Shown here: piece after piece, positions 37,701 to 49,379 of the stretch
Layout: each line of letters opens with the position of its first letter
Position numbering within the stretch: position 1 is the first letter of the stretch
Assembly: GCA_910589415.1 (NCBI GenBank)
Contig: OU342634.1
Coordinates: 24,363,144-24,427,143, forward strand
Direction of reading: 5' to 3'
Origin: Malachius bipustulatus
Taxonomy: Eukaryota > Arthropoda > Insecta > Coleoptera > Melyridae
DNA: 64,000 nucleotides
Made by a program: the position numbers and the translations under genes
The notes under the pieces: generated by a model
Database searches by the model: none
Told to the model about the DNA's origin: nothing
What the model saw: the letters and a program-made list of their open reading frames with translations, nothing else

Positions 37701-39369
37701 ATGTGTTCATCTCGTCACAGTCCTTGTACCTAAACGAACTGCATTAATCACATTTATTTAATCGTGGGTCTTACTTTTATTACTCACCAATGATCTGTAA
37801 AAAAATTCTTTTCTTGAACAAAAAATGGGTGCATTTCTCCTAATCAATTAACATACCAAAGAATAAACAAAGTTCAGAGTCAGCTTTTTTTCAAATTTGG
37901 ATAGATGCATGACTTATAAATAATATACGGACGTTTCAGGTTAATTATACGTATAAAAAGGTAGACGTTCAATAAACGCGTAACTAGCTATGTGATTCAT
38001 GAAGAACGCTTTGTAGATTTCAACCCAAACAAAATGTCAAGATCTTTGACCTCGGCTCACAATATTGAGTTCACTGTGCAAATTACTTACTTACCTCAGA
38101 TATAACTGAGAATGTCAAGGTCGTTCGTGAAATTTCGGCAATGCCAAATATTGACTTTGAAAATGATACGCTCTATACCTTTGAGTGTATTCAAATTGCC
38201 GAAACAAATTAGCGAATGTTTACAATGTTTACTTTTATGATGTTATTTTACAAACATTTTATTCAATCTGAGAGGCAGCTTGCTTAATTAAGATACAAGG
38301 TAGCCCGTAGAATACGAATTCGAGCTCGATCGAATCCATGGCATCACCTGTTTCAGCTACATTTTAATTTTCTATAAGATTAAAATCTAAGGGCGTGATT
38401 ACATACATCATAAGTTTCTGTCCCTATCATGTCATGTTGTTTTTTTTTTGTTGTCTTTTGTAGTTAAAGTAGTTGATGTTAAATTGTTGTGTTGTTTAAC
38501 CCCGAGGTCTATTATGTACCTAAGTGCTACCAAAGATTAGAAAACACTTTCCTAAACACAGTTCAAAATAATACAAAATTAAACCAAAATTTATCAAAAT
38601 TGGTCGACTAATAAAAAATTTATTGCAAAAAAATCGATTTTCATACCTCAAATTTTAAGGGGTTAATGTCTTTATAAGGGTACCCAGGAGGAAAAACTTT
38701 TATGGTTATTTAGCAGATTATTCTTACAAAATCCACCCGAATTCGGGGGAATTCCACTTATTATGGAACATCCTTTGTAATATTATATTGTAAAATATTC
38801 TCCTTTTCTATCAGATGAGTAAAAACCTCACCTATAAGATACCCATCAGAGCAGTTTACATATAGCTAAGTGGGAAACCCTATCTGAAATGCCTCAAAAT
38901 ATTTTGTGTGTATAATAACATGCAGTAAGACAAGATAGCTCTTATTAAATAATATTCCAATTATTGGAGGTTTTTGGATGAGTTATGAAGGTTTTTATTC
39001 GTAGGTATTGAATTATAGCTCATAATACCCGCTCATGGGCCAATCAAAAACTGTAAATTTGATAACCCGAGCAAAGCTGTGAATAGGAACGATAACAGAC
39101 ATTTCTCAGAATTCACGCGTGCGCAGTAGGTAGGTACTGTACCCGTTACTAGATATAAAAGAGTAGAAAAAGCATAGTATTATATTCGCGATTACGGCCA
39201 TTATTCACTTGATCTCGCTAAAGCTCGTGGCATTATCATCATAATCGCTCATATAATAATATATGTATACTATTATTAATTGCCCAACAGAAATCAGCAG
39301 GATAATGAACGTTTTATTCAATAGTCCTAGAAAAAACGGAAATTATTGCTTCATTTCCGCCACGTATAT
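34746..39369. other. Interior of giant inverted repeat, no supported gene
   Basis: GC content rises between about 35.5 and 37.3 kb and several overlapping 60-80-codon frames exist on both strands (36098-36420 minus, 36487-36738 plus), as if an old coding sequence had decayed. None has a recognisable domain. No DNA polymerase, integrase, ATPase or capsid-like frame is visible, so a Polinton is not supported. Confidence 0.4.
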
Positions 39370-41221
39370 TAGTGTATTTTTTAACAAAAAATACACTATT
39401 GAGGACGACATCACTTTTCGAAAATCACCCAAACTCACCAAATGTCCACCGATCATGACCCCCAGATCACGAAAAAGTGGTTTTCCAAAATTCACCTGCC
39501 CACGATATATATATATATATTTATATATTTATATATATATTTATATATTTATATATTTATATATTTCTCCAAAATCGCGAAATTTCGATTTTCAAAACGC
39601 TCCTGTAGCTTTATCTTTCAAGATTAGTGAACGAAATTTTGGATTCTTGCAAATTTTTGGAATGACGTTAGATTTTCGTTGAAAAAATTTCCAAAAGTCC
39701 TATCACTTCTACAGGGTGTCCCTTCAAAGTTCCAGACATCCGGTTTTTGTCACCTCATTTCAGGTCGCAGTTTTCAATCTAGGAGACTGAAATTTTTGTG
39801 GAAGTAAGATATCCACAAGGAGTGGTCTGGTATTGCACTTGAGCAAAATCGATCGAGCCGTTTCAAAATGGCGGCCATTTTAATTTTTGGAAAAAGGACT
39901 ATTTTTTGAACCCCTGTATAAGCTAGATAGAAAAAGAGTTTTATATCAAATTCACAATATTGGAAGTAAATGACTTGAGATTTAATTTCATGCAACAAAA
40001 TTTGCATTTTTTCTATTAATAAGCCAGTGGCGTGGGTAGGAAAAGGGTAAAAATGGCTAAATTTCTCCAACAATTTATGAGCACATTTTTGAAGTAATTA
40101 AACTGAAATTTTTACAGTAGACAACTATACTAATATACTTCAACCCTTGAGAATTTTAAAAAGTAAATAAAAAAAATGGCGGAGATATTCGATTTTTTTT
40201 TACATGATGTTTTTTTAAAATTAATTTCTCTAAATTTTTAAAAACGCTCCTGTAGCTTCATCTTTCAAGAATAATGAACGAAATTTTTTACTCTTATAAA
40301 CCTTAGGGCTGACGTTTGATTTTCGTAAAAAACATTTTCCTAGAGTTGTGTTACTTCTACAGGATGTCCCTCCGAATTTCAGAAAAAAAACCGTCCGTGA
40401 GGCACGGTTTCTGGTCGAAGTTTTCAATCTAGAGCGCTGAAATTTTTTTGGTAGTAAGATACCCTCAAGTAGTCGTCTGGTACTGTATTTGAGTAAAATA
40501 GGTAAAGACATTCCAAAATGGCGGCCTTTTCAATTTTTGGAACAAGGCTAGATGTTGAACCCCTAAATAGGCAAGATCAAAAACTTTTAAACAAAATTAA
40601 CAAGATTGGAATAAACTTATTTGAAATTTGAGCTAATGCAATACAAGTTGCATCATTTCTATTAATAAGCCAGAGGCGTGGGTAGGAAAAGGGTAAAAAT
40701 GTCTACATTTCTATAAACATTCATGAGCTTATTTTTGAAGGAATAGAACGGAAATTTTGATAGTAGACAACTATACTAATAGCATTTAACCTTCAAAAAT
40801 TTCAAGAAGCAAATATAAAAATGGCGGAGATATATTCGAATATTTTTAAATGATAATTCCTCTAAAATTTCAAACTTTCGGTTTTCAAAACTCTCCTTTC
40901 AGTTTTTTCCGAATTTATTAAAGGTAGTGTAAAAAATAGTATTTTTCAAGTAAAGTTAGCCAGTGGCGGGCATAGGAAAAGGGACAAAATTGTAAAATTT
41001 TGCCAATTTTTTTGATTTTAAATTTAAAAATCCATTCTAAGGCACGTGTTGAAACGAAATGAAATGAAATTACCACAGAAAATTTTTCACATTAAAGCAC
41101 TACGCTAACATGACATGACTATGGAAAATTTCAGAAAGCCAATAATTTAAAAAGCGGTGAAAATATTCATAATTGAATCGCATAAAAATACACTATTTCT
41201 GCGATTGATGCGCAAGAAGGT
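39370..41221 (-). repeat. Right 1852-bp arm of giant inverted repeat (FB-like)
   Basis: Reverse complement of 26751-28602, from the inner palindrome (TAGTGTATTTTTTAAC...) to the outer end ...GCGCAAGAAGGT. The two arms have identical length and the frames read out of them differ at only one residue in the parts compared. Outside the arms the flanks diverge at once; no convincing direct duplication is seen (left flank AATGAATAAA, right flank TTTTTTTATT). The near-identity implies recent formation, gene conversion, or an assembly duplication. Confidence 0.9.
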
Positions 41222-41654
41222 TTTTTTTATTATATTTAATAGTCGAAGTTAATTAACTAAACGAAAACAAAAAAAAAATTACAATAACATGGGAAATATC
41301 GTAAAAATCTATTGGTAATAATTACTGCACGGCATGATCGTAGCTGTTATTATTTACTTTTATAGATAATTATTTTTCTCGTGTAAATAATATCAAAACG
41401 ACAAAAATAACAGTTATTTAATTAGTTTACCTACTTATAATACCCAGCTCCAGCTGAATAAATTAGATTGAAAAATAATTTCAGAGTGTCGAACACGCAA
41501 ACATGTGAAAAAATCATACAGTCACGTTAATTGTGAAAAAGGTGTATGACTGCCAATATATTATTTTAATTTTTTACCGCTTGCCTTATACTAACCAGAT
41601 ATTTGTTTGTATACATTACCTATGCGGGAAAGATCCCATGAAGAGTGTTTATAT

Positions 41655-42408
41655 CGGCGTTTCTCAATTGGGCGAAATTACCTGAGTGACCCTTCGTCAC
41701 GACGGGGGTCCTTATAATCCAGGAGCTCAATTGGGCGAAGGGATTTCTAAATACCGTTGAGTTATTTGCATGCTCTTGTATGGCTACGTTGCCAGATTTT
41801 ACAGAAATTCCGATTTTCTACATTAAATAAAAATTGAAAAAAAATAATAAATAATAAATAATATTAATACTTGATGCATTATTTTTTTAAGTTCTATCAA
41901 ATACTTAGTGCATTTACAGTTATGATTTTATACTATACCTACAGCAGAAACATGAAACATCAATAGCAAAGTAATATACTATATTGGATATGGCGATACA
42001 TATTATCATTATTAATTATAGTGGTATTTATTATTTTTTTCCGCACTAAAACTCACCAGTAAGCCAGGTCTCTGGTCAGGGTAGGTTTGTTTTAAATTTT
42101 TTTTTTCACCTGACCAAAGACCTGAGTTACCGATGACGCTAAAGTGCAACATATAGCCATAGGTAGGTACGTACCTACTGCCTAATCGACTTCAATTATT
42201 AATAATAAATTGATTAGGTATACCTATCCGATCTACTAAAAGCACCACTAAATAAATCTGGCAACACTGCTATATATATGGGCAAGGTCGCACATGTATT
42301 TCTTGTCTGTCCAGTTATCTCTTATAATCCCCTAGTTTCTCGTTTGTCGCCCAATTGACCACTGGGATTAGTGAATAACAAAATTCTTCGCCCAATTCGG
42401 TATCGCCC
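41655..42408. mobile_element. Non-autonomous 8-bp-TSD transposon, copy 2
   Basis: Same ends and same orientation as 10622-11872 (CGGCGTTTCTCAATTGGGCG ... GTATCGCCC), but 754 bp long instead of 1251. Flanked by the perfect 8-bp duplication GTTTATAT (41647-41654 and 42409-42416). Shared left 300 bases include CTTGTATGGCTACGTTGCCA; shared right 160 bases include CTGGCAACACTGCTATATAT. A private hairpin CCAGGTCTCTGGTCAGG / CCTGACCAAAGACCTGAG lies near 42060-42135. Confidence 0.85.
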
Positions 42409-42416
42409 GTTTATAT

Positions 42417-43635
42417 GTGTGAAAAAAAAAAGTGAAAAAACTGGACTTGACATCTCCGGCTCTGAATATCCAAAGAAATATCTGTATCGACCTACATCAG
42501 GCTATCTTAAATGATATAATAATTATTATTATTGATCATAAAATAGATGAAAAAAGATACAGAAATTATTTACAAAGTAGATGATGTGCAGAGTACCTCC
42601 CGCCTTCGTAGATAATAAATAACGCTTTCCAAACCTTTCTTATTTGTCAAAGGCAGACAAATTATTTTTTCAATTTTAGGATTTTAATACTTTTCTCCAG
42701 GTATTGCATATTACGTTGGAGATTTTTTTATTAATTTTTACATGCGTATTTTATAATAAATAATTATTGAGTGTGAGTTTATATTTTTGATTTCGATTTT
42801 ATCATAACGCTAATGCATGATTTTTATACACTATGTAGTATTAAAAAATATCAACAATTACAAACAGTAATTGTGGTTAATTGACATCGTAAACGCTAAT
42901 TGAGTAATACATAATAATTTTATATCAATGTTTAGAATAAATTCGTTTTTATTCAACGAGTCTATGATTATGTATGTAACATTATATTAAAATGTCGTAA
43001 GCTGTACACCTAACATATAGAACGTATCAGGTTTTATTATCCTTTATTTCTCACTTAAAAAGGTAATTGTTCACTCTGTACTTTATAGCTTTTAGAATAA
43101 AACTTCACGCTAATAATTGTATGCTTAAGTGGCTTTTGACAACACCTTTTTAGTGCAATAAATTGATCATAAATCATTACAGGTTTTGCCAATTTTGCCT
43201 AAACTAGAATTAATGACATTTATACACTTCTCCAAGAAACTCACCACCAATAAATAAGCAAAAGTTTTTTTTTTGTCAAAACTACTTGTCCAATTTAATT
43301 TGTGTTTTCGTATGGAAACCTATTTTCCTATTAGGGACGACAAAATTTCTCAGTTATTATTATCAGTATAACGTTAACGGCAGGTGAGAGCTCCGCAGTT
43401 GAGCAACTTTTGAGATGATACCACGATACATGCATATTTCGCGCAAGTCGAAGCGCGCTAATACAATAATAAATATGTATATCAGTTTGATTCTGTATGA
43501 TTTTCTTAGTCTTAATAGATACCTAACCTGGGTACGTACATTCAAGTTTTCAGTGTTCTAACGCGATCGTGCTAAAAAATATCTAGTATATCTCGGCCAT
43601 ACCGAAGCACATTTAAGCTTGTATGACGTCATATG
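42417..43635. other. Intergenic stretch with no supported gene
   Basis: AT-rich; no repeat ends, no frames with recognisable content. Confidence 0.4.
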
Positions 43636-43659
43636 ACGAAGCGCTGAAATGCGCTTCGT
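43636..43659. repeat. Short perfect hairpin
   Basis: ACGAAGCGC and GCGCTTCGT form a 9-bp stem around the loop TGAAAT. A CRE-like GACGTCAT lies just to the left. It is too short to classify and does not fit the histone 3' stem-loop consensus. Confidence 0.5.
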
Positions 43660-43950
43660 TCCGCCCTTGATATACCTATAATGTGGTGTTTTAGAATTAC
43701 ATAATAGGTACAATTTGATATTTGATATGGCATTTTTTGCTACAAGTTTGATTATCATAAAAATACTAGGTATATCGCATTATTATGAAGATTTTTTGTT
43801 TTACCAAAGCTTCCCAAAGTAGTGGCAAAACCATAGTAGAATTCCCATACCTCTACCCAAAAAACACATGATGAATCTATGTAATATTTTAGTTGAATAA
43901 TTATTTATCAAAGGTTTTACCAATAGCGATCAAATGCCTTTAAGAGATTA

Positions 43951-44145
43951 TTATCTTGCGAAAAATTTGTCCCCAAAATCACTTGCTGAGCTACAACACT
44001 CCTTTTTAGCATCGTGTAATTGAATGGAAACTGGAACCATAACGATAGCATTATCACTTCTTCTTCTTGAAGTCTCTTCTTTACTTTCTTTATCGTTCAA
44101 CTTTGCAAGAAACTTCTCCATTACCTGACCAAATTTTTCCAACAT
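43951..44145 (-). CDS. Hypothetical 64-residue frame
   Basis: The frame begins MLEKFGQVMEKFLAKLND, is rich in charged residues (KESKEETSRRRSDN), then VMVPVSIQLHDAKKE and a short C-terminal tail. Its composition looks more protein-like than the AT-driven frames around it. No domain is recognised, it lacks an obvious splice donor, and it ends with in-frame TAA. It could be a single-exon remnant or chance. A candidate short exon with a good donor lies 720 bases upstream on the same strand (44865-44919), but the phases do not clearly join. Confidence 0.2.
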   Translation of the reverse strand: MLEKFGQVMEKFLAKLNDKESKEETSRRRSDNAIVMVPVSIQLHDAKKECCSSASDFGDKFFAR

Positions 44146-44864
44146 AATAATAAGGTGTTGAATGTTTTATGTGTTTATGAAATGAATATTACTGTGTCAC
44201 AATAGTTAATTAATAAATAATAAAAAACATTCTTAACTGAAGCTTCAATAGGTAGGTATTACATCATCAAAAATAAAAAGTTTAAGGAGCTATTAAATAT
44301 TACTTAAAACCAGTTCAGCAATGAATACAACATAATTTTCTGCTAATCTTCTTAATTAAAAAACTTCAATTAAATAGATTTCGTCATTATGCTTATAGGT
44401 ACTCTTTATATAGTACACACGTGACTTTTATTAGTGCTAGAATAATGGATTTAATAACCGAATGATTATTAGTAATCAAGCACTAACCAGCAATTGGAAC
44501 AAAATCCGTCATTTAGTAATAAAGTCTCTTTTTATGTTCATCGATTTGCTAACATTAAAAATGTATAAAACCAGGTAGGTAGATAGGTATTGATATAATG
44601 TAGTACCTATGCAGTCTGATGACAAGTAGACAAGTAGATAATATGTAATCATAAAGGTAGGTACATAAATCTATTATTATAAAGTTTTTATAGCAGTAAA
44701 TAAGAGGAAGCATGAAGTTAAAATTGAATCATTTACTTGTTAAATTAATAATATCAATGGCCATAATAAAAATAGCAAGAAATCTCTGTTGCGTATCAAC
44801 CCAGCTGGAATTGTTTTTAAACGCACTGCATTAGCATTACTTATAGACAATAATTACTTCTTAC

Positions 44865-44919
44865 CTCCATCATTTCCTGAATCGATCATCTTTAACATAC
44901 TAATTATCGAACTGTGCAT
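44865..44919 (-). CDS. Possible short first exon
   Basis: ATG at 44919-44917, 18 codons (MHSSIISMLKMIDSGNDG) plus one base, then a strong donor GGAG|GTAAGA. Its phase (1, split G) equals that of the four ABCG-like exons, but it lacks the hydrophobic-x-F-x-D ... TV strand. It may be an additional alternative 5' exon or a chance ATG-to-donor interval. Confidence 0.2.
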
Positions 44920-45013
44920 TTTCGTATTTTTTCCAGATTAAATCAAAATTTTGAGAAAATTGGAAGTAAAATTGATAATCTCAAATCTCTATGTTCTAAA
45001 AAGGCTATACCTA

Positions 45014-45045
45014 TAATTATATATATATATATATTATATATACTG
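45014..45045. repeat. (AT)n microsatellite
   Basis: A run of AT dinucleotides, slightly interrupted, in intergenic sequence. Confidence 0.85.
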
Positions 45046-45288
45046 TTGAGTTTTCAAATTAGAATTTAACTCATCTACGATGTCAAGTTTTTTATGTTTA
45101 AAAAAAATGTCATCATTCAACAAGCGCATAATGATAAATATTATCTACGCAGATAAAAATTGCAGCACGAGCCTCTAGCGAGTGCTATAACATCTAAGTG
45201 GATAATAGCAATTATGTGCGAGATGAGATACTTAAGTATACTTTATCTACGATTCTACTGGAAAAAAATAATTTCACTTTCTATAGTA

Positions 45289-46058
45289 CAGGGTGATTCA
45301 AAATTCAGTGCAAAAGATTTTAAGGGCGTATTTACCAGCCAAAAATAAGAAGTTTTTTTCATATAATCGTATGTCCTAACTTGCTTTGCTTTCTAGATAC
45401 AGGGGGTAAAATTTTGAAAAAGAAATCGATTTTTATCAATTTCTCAAAAACCTCTCAGCCGATTTAAATAAAATTTTATAGGCTTATTTGTTGTCATAAG
45501 GGCCTTCCTTTGATTGGAATAACTTGAATTTATTAATTCCAGTGGCGTCTCAGTGGGCTACCTGAATTACATTAAATGAATCTCAATAATCGATGTGAAT
45601 TTATTACTTGTTTTAATAGGGCCTGGCACAGATTTTGATTTTTTTCTTGGATACAAAGCTAGATACGAGTAAAGCTCAGGAGGCAAGAAAGTTACCATTA
45701 TTGACCGCTTAATCTAAAAAAATATATAAATTGTCAAAAGAGCTGTGGCATACCATAATTTTGCCTAGAAGTTTCAAGTAGGTAGCCCCCTGAGACGCCA
45801 CTGGAACTAATAAATTTATGTTATTCCCATCAAAGGAAGTTCCTTATAACGATAAATAAGCCTACCAAATTTTATTTAAATCGGCTGAAAGGTTTTTGAG
45901 TACTTAATTAATAAAAAATCGATTTTTTTTTCAAAATTTTACACCCTGTACCTAGAAAACGAAGCAAGTTAGGACATACGATTATATGAAAAAATTTTCT
46001 TATTTTTGGCTGGTAAATACGCCCTTAAAATCTTTGCACTGAATTTTGAATCACCCTG
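45289..46058. mobile_element. CAGGGTG-type foldback element, 0.77 kb
   Basis: TA on both sides; left end CAGGGTGATTCAAAATTCAG, right end CTGAATTTTGAATCACCCTG. The arms pair through AAGGGCGTATTTACCAGCC, GGACATACGATTATATGA-like and CCTTTGATTGGAATAAC sequences; the loop flanks CCAGTGGCGTCTCAG pair as well. A clean, nearly symmetrical copy without coding capacity. Confidence 0.9.
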
Positions 46059-46272
46059 TATAATTAAATTATTTCTTTTGTTGAAAAAGTTTGATGGAAT
46101 GCAGTTTTATGTATTTAATAAAAAACATGGTTCTCTTTAAGTAAATATTTTGGTTATCTAAATATCGCAAAAGTACAGAAAATGGTGCCATACTTCTACG
46201 TCGACTGAAAATTAAAGGATTAATTGACTTACCTAAGGAAAATTAATCCTGATTTTCCGAGCTTGTCCGAAG

Positions 46273-46388
46273 ATATAATTACATTGTAGTTTCCGTGAAA
46301 CCTACTCGCCAGCACGAACTTAGAGTAAAAAATTAAGGTGACTGTTATCTCTTATCATGATATCCTGCCGCTCTCGTATTCATTCCGT
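46273..46388. repeat. DIRS left inverted terminal repeat core
   Basis: ATATAATTACATTGTAGTTT onward to CTCGTATTCATTCCGT is the exact-length inverse of 51487-51602. Both include TCTCTTATCATGATATCCTG. The outer extension on this side (46214-46272) is specific to the left end. Confidence 0.85.
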
Positions 46389-46448
46389 TGGAGTGCTAAA
46401 ATAAAAAAAATCACGTCCCGGGGAGGGTCCTGACGTGGGGATGGGTGA

Positions 46449-46560
46449 GTAATTATATCTTCGGACAAGCTCGGAAAATCAGGATTAATTTTCCTTATAG
46501 GTAAGTCAATTAATCCTTTAATTTTCCTTCGCTTGTCCTTGATATAATTACATTGTAGTT
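46449..46560. repeat. DIRS internal complementary region
   Basis: The first part (46449-46520) is the reverse complement of the left terminus, with TTCGGACAAGCTCGGAAAATC and GGTAAGTCAATTAATCC. The second part (46521-46560) is the reverse complement of the right terminus, AATTTTCCTTCGCTTGTCCT then GATATAATTACATTGTAG. The fusion of both ends is the diagnostic DIRS arrangement and serves, in the accepted model, as a splint for circle formation. Confidence 0.85.
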
Positions 46561-46869
46561 GTTTAGAGAATCTTTAGTGATTTTTTTAAATACTCAAGGT
46601 TTTACTTATTAAAGATTACCTAATGTACAAGAACAAAAAATTGTTATATATAGGTACTCTAAACTATATTTTATAATGTTATAGGTATAATTAATATAAT
46701 ACAAATAGTACAGTGAATAAATAATCAAAACTAATGCATCTATTCCAAAAATACCTTCACGAATAATACTAATTATGAGTATTATAAAAAGAAACCTCAC
46801 CTAAGAGGATAATTGATTTAGTTCAGAGTTTAAGTACCTATGTACTTAACTCTTGAAAAATTTTGAGCC

Positions 46870-48011
46870 CTATCCGGTAGGTATACTTGCCATAACAATG
46901 GCATTAGCAAATGTTTCATTTGACTCTTGGAGTGGCATGTTATAGAATCTGAAGAAACTATTAGAGGACTCTGTCCACCCAGCTGTATTTTTGATCTGGT
47001 TTATACTGACGCCTGCTCTTAGGGCGGCAGAAGTTGATGCATGACGTACACTATGAGCTGAAAAGAGGGATGTATCTAGTCCACCCAATTTGAGAGATGT
47101 TTTAATCCACCGACTTATAGTCTGCGATGAAGCTCTGTGGTGTGGTTTTTTTATGAGTAATAAATAGGTATTGTTCTTTGTTGCGTAGTGGTGCTGTCTT
47201 TTTTAAATAGAACTCAATAGTAGACGCCACGCATAGTGACGGTTTATCTTTGTAAATTGGGAAAATTAACGTTGGCTGTATTTTTCCTGCTGCTGATGTT
47301 TTAATTCGATCAGGGATTTTTATTTCTACCTTGTCTAATGATTTGGAAATTTTGTCTGTTCTTATTAATGATAAGGTTTGAACTCTACTTGCAGATGTAA
47401 GGGCCATTAGAGTTACTAACTTATATGTTAAATTTTCTAAGGATAGGGATGCAAGTGGGTACCCTCTTCCCAAAAACTGGAGGATTGAGTCGGGGTTCCA
47501 GATATGTGAGTATTTTGGATTTGGAGGACGTATATTTGACACTCCTTTTAGAAATCTATTTATTATCTTTTCATCGTTAGCGTCGATGGGATTGAATATT
47601 AAATTCAAGGCAGATCTGTAGGAATTTAGAACGGAATAAGAACTGCCATTGTCCAACATTTCGGTTAAGAATGTCAAATACCTATCCAGGTTGTAGAGAA
47701 ATGGGTCATGTTTTTTTATTTGCGCAAAAGAACCAATACTTTTTTAAGCAAGCTGAATACTGTTTCAGAGTTCCTTCTGTTATGGATGCCATCAAAACTT
47801 CCGCTGCAGATTTTGGTATGGATCTTTTATTTACAAAAGACCTCCAGATAATCTCCCTACCACCAGGGAAAACTCTTTGTATAGTGGATGGCTCGTTCTG
47901 AAAGGGGACATAAGAAAGTGTTCGGTCAGGTTTAAGAATAATGGTATCTTTTTCTAATAATTTTGTAAAAATTGGATACCATGGTTGTGAACGCCAGTAA
48001 GGCACAATCAT
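46870..48011 (-). pseudogene. DIRS tyrosine recombinase, frame-broken
   Basis: Three successive minus frames together cover the recombinase: an N-terminal segment (48011-47706, with IVPYWRSQPWYPIFTKLL, a conserved DIRS lead-in, and a helical region ending KYWFFCANK), a middle segment (47677-47102, with the first catalytic arginine in TSASRVQTLSLI) and a C-terminal segment (47088-46870, with HSVRHASTSAALRAG, the H-x-x-R pair, and FFRFYNMPL, the tyrosine nucleophile). All expected catalytic residues are present. The two breaks fall at A7 runs near 47705 and 47148, where one base fewer restores one continuous reading. The protein would integrate the circular DNA by site-specific recombination. 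Confidence 0.85.
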
Positions 48012-48205
48012 AATTCCTCGGGATTTCTCCTCTATGATAACACCCTCTTAACAATAGAGAAGAGGGGGGGGAAAGCGTAAAAGTAGTATTTCGACCAATT
48101 TATCGTAAATTCATCGACCGACAAGGAGTCAGGATCAGGGAACCACGAAATATGTCTAGCGCATTTCTTGTTAACTCTTGTCGCAAATAAATCTATTTCA
48201 GGTTC

Positions 48206-48739
48206 TCAAAATCTTTCTACTATATGACGGAATGCTAGGTCATTGATTTTGTATTCTGTATCGATAGTTAATAACCTTGATTCCTTGTCGGCCTCCTCAT
48301 TTTCAGAGGAAGGAATATAGGTGGCGAAAACCATGATTTCATTTTCTTCACACCATCGCCACAATTCCACGGTTGCTTTATTCAAATAAGAGTATTTTAC
48401 GCTACCCCCTCGATTTATACATGAGATAGCCATTTTGTTGTCTATTCGGAGCAATATTCGAGCGTGTCGTTTATTTTTAAGCGCAGTGACTTTAAGGCAT
48501 AAAAAACAGCTTAAATTTCTAGATAATTTATATGTCTCTGTTTTTCACGTTTGTCCCAAAAAACCATGACTCTTGGCTTCTTTACAGAAGGCACCCCAGC
48601 CCGTTGGTGAGGCATCCGAAAAAATCTCGACTGAGAATGCCTGAGACTTAATTTTCTGCCCTTTACCTATATTTGTGCGTAGATTATTTATTAGATCTTT
48701 AATTTTCAGGATTTTCTCAAGCGGAAGTGATATGCTCAT
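48206..48739 (-). pseudogene. DIRS RNase H domain, with nonsense codon
   Basis: The first piece (48739-48545) includes VEIFSDASPTGWGAF with the first catalytic aspartate. Next comes HINYLEI followed by a TAA codon and then AVFYALKSLRLK (near 48515). The second piece (48454-48206) has MLRIDNKMAISCINRGGS, then YIPSSENEEADKESRL with the late acidic residues. The order and spacing fit the RNase H that follows RT in DIRS elements. The TAA is a substitution-type nonsense mutation, not a homopolymer slip. Confidence 0.8.
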
Positions 48740-48799
48740 ATCTACCGTATTATATAAAAAAAAACCAAGTATTTTATCTGTTATTGGGGTGTTAAGTTA

Positions 48800-49379
48800 C
48801 TTTTTGTGCATTTACAATAAAACCTAAGCCTCTCAGGAGTCGTAGAGTGATTTCTGTACTTCTTCTACATTCGGATTTGGTGTTACCTATTATGAGAATG
48901 TCGTCCAAATAAAATACCAATACTATACCCAGTAGTGCCAATTTTTTTTTTTTTTTTTTTCTACTGGCTTAAGCAACTTAGTAAATATGAACGGGGCTAA
49001 ATTTAAACCAAATGTTAGGCAAGTAAATTCGTAAAGAGAGTTCCTAAAGCGAAATCTAAGGTATTTCCGATGCCCTTTTTCTCACTGAGACCAAAAAATA
49101 TGCGTCTTTCAGATCTATATTTGAGACATAGCAACCTGGACTCAAGAGTTTCAGGACTGTCCTATAGTCCTCCAATTTGAAGTGGGGAGCCTTAATATAG
49201 TTGTAATTTTTTTTTTTTTTTTTAAGGAAATAATGAGATAAAAATTGGCCCTTTATTGGGCGACATTCTTCAATAGCACCTATACCTTGTAACTCTTCAA
49301 TGGATTTTTGATATTCACAAAGGTGATTTGAAGGAATTTTTACAGAGGGTTCAATAAATTGTCTAGGTTTTTCGGTCAA
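48800..49379 (-). pseudogene. DIRS reverse transcriptase, disrupted by poly-A tracts
   Basis: Minus strand. Motifs in order: KSIEELQGIGAIEECRPIKG (pre-motif region), APHFKLEDYRTVLKLL, then NIDLKDAYFLVSV (first catalytic aspartate), and further on VLVFYLDDILI at about 48895-48925 (the Y-x-D-D active site). Two long A-runs on the coding strand (48942-48960 and 49207-49223) lie in this gene and encode lysine strings. In the second case the usual motif between 'FL' and 'IKAPHFK' is partly missing. It would copy the element's RNA; as written it is unlikely to work. Confidence 0.8.

Noticed and set aside
26751..41221. Interpretation as a Polinton/Maverick element
   Set aside because: Long terminal inverted repeats fit, but no DNA polymerase, integrase, ATPase, protease or capsid-like frame is visible, and no 6-bp target duplication is seen.
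43636..43659. Histone-type 3' stem-loop
   Set aside because: Stem length and loop do not match that consensus, and no histone frame is nearby.
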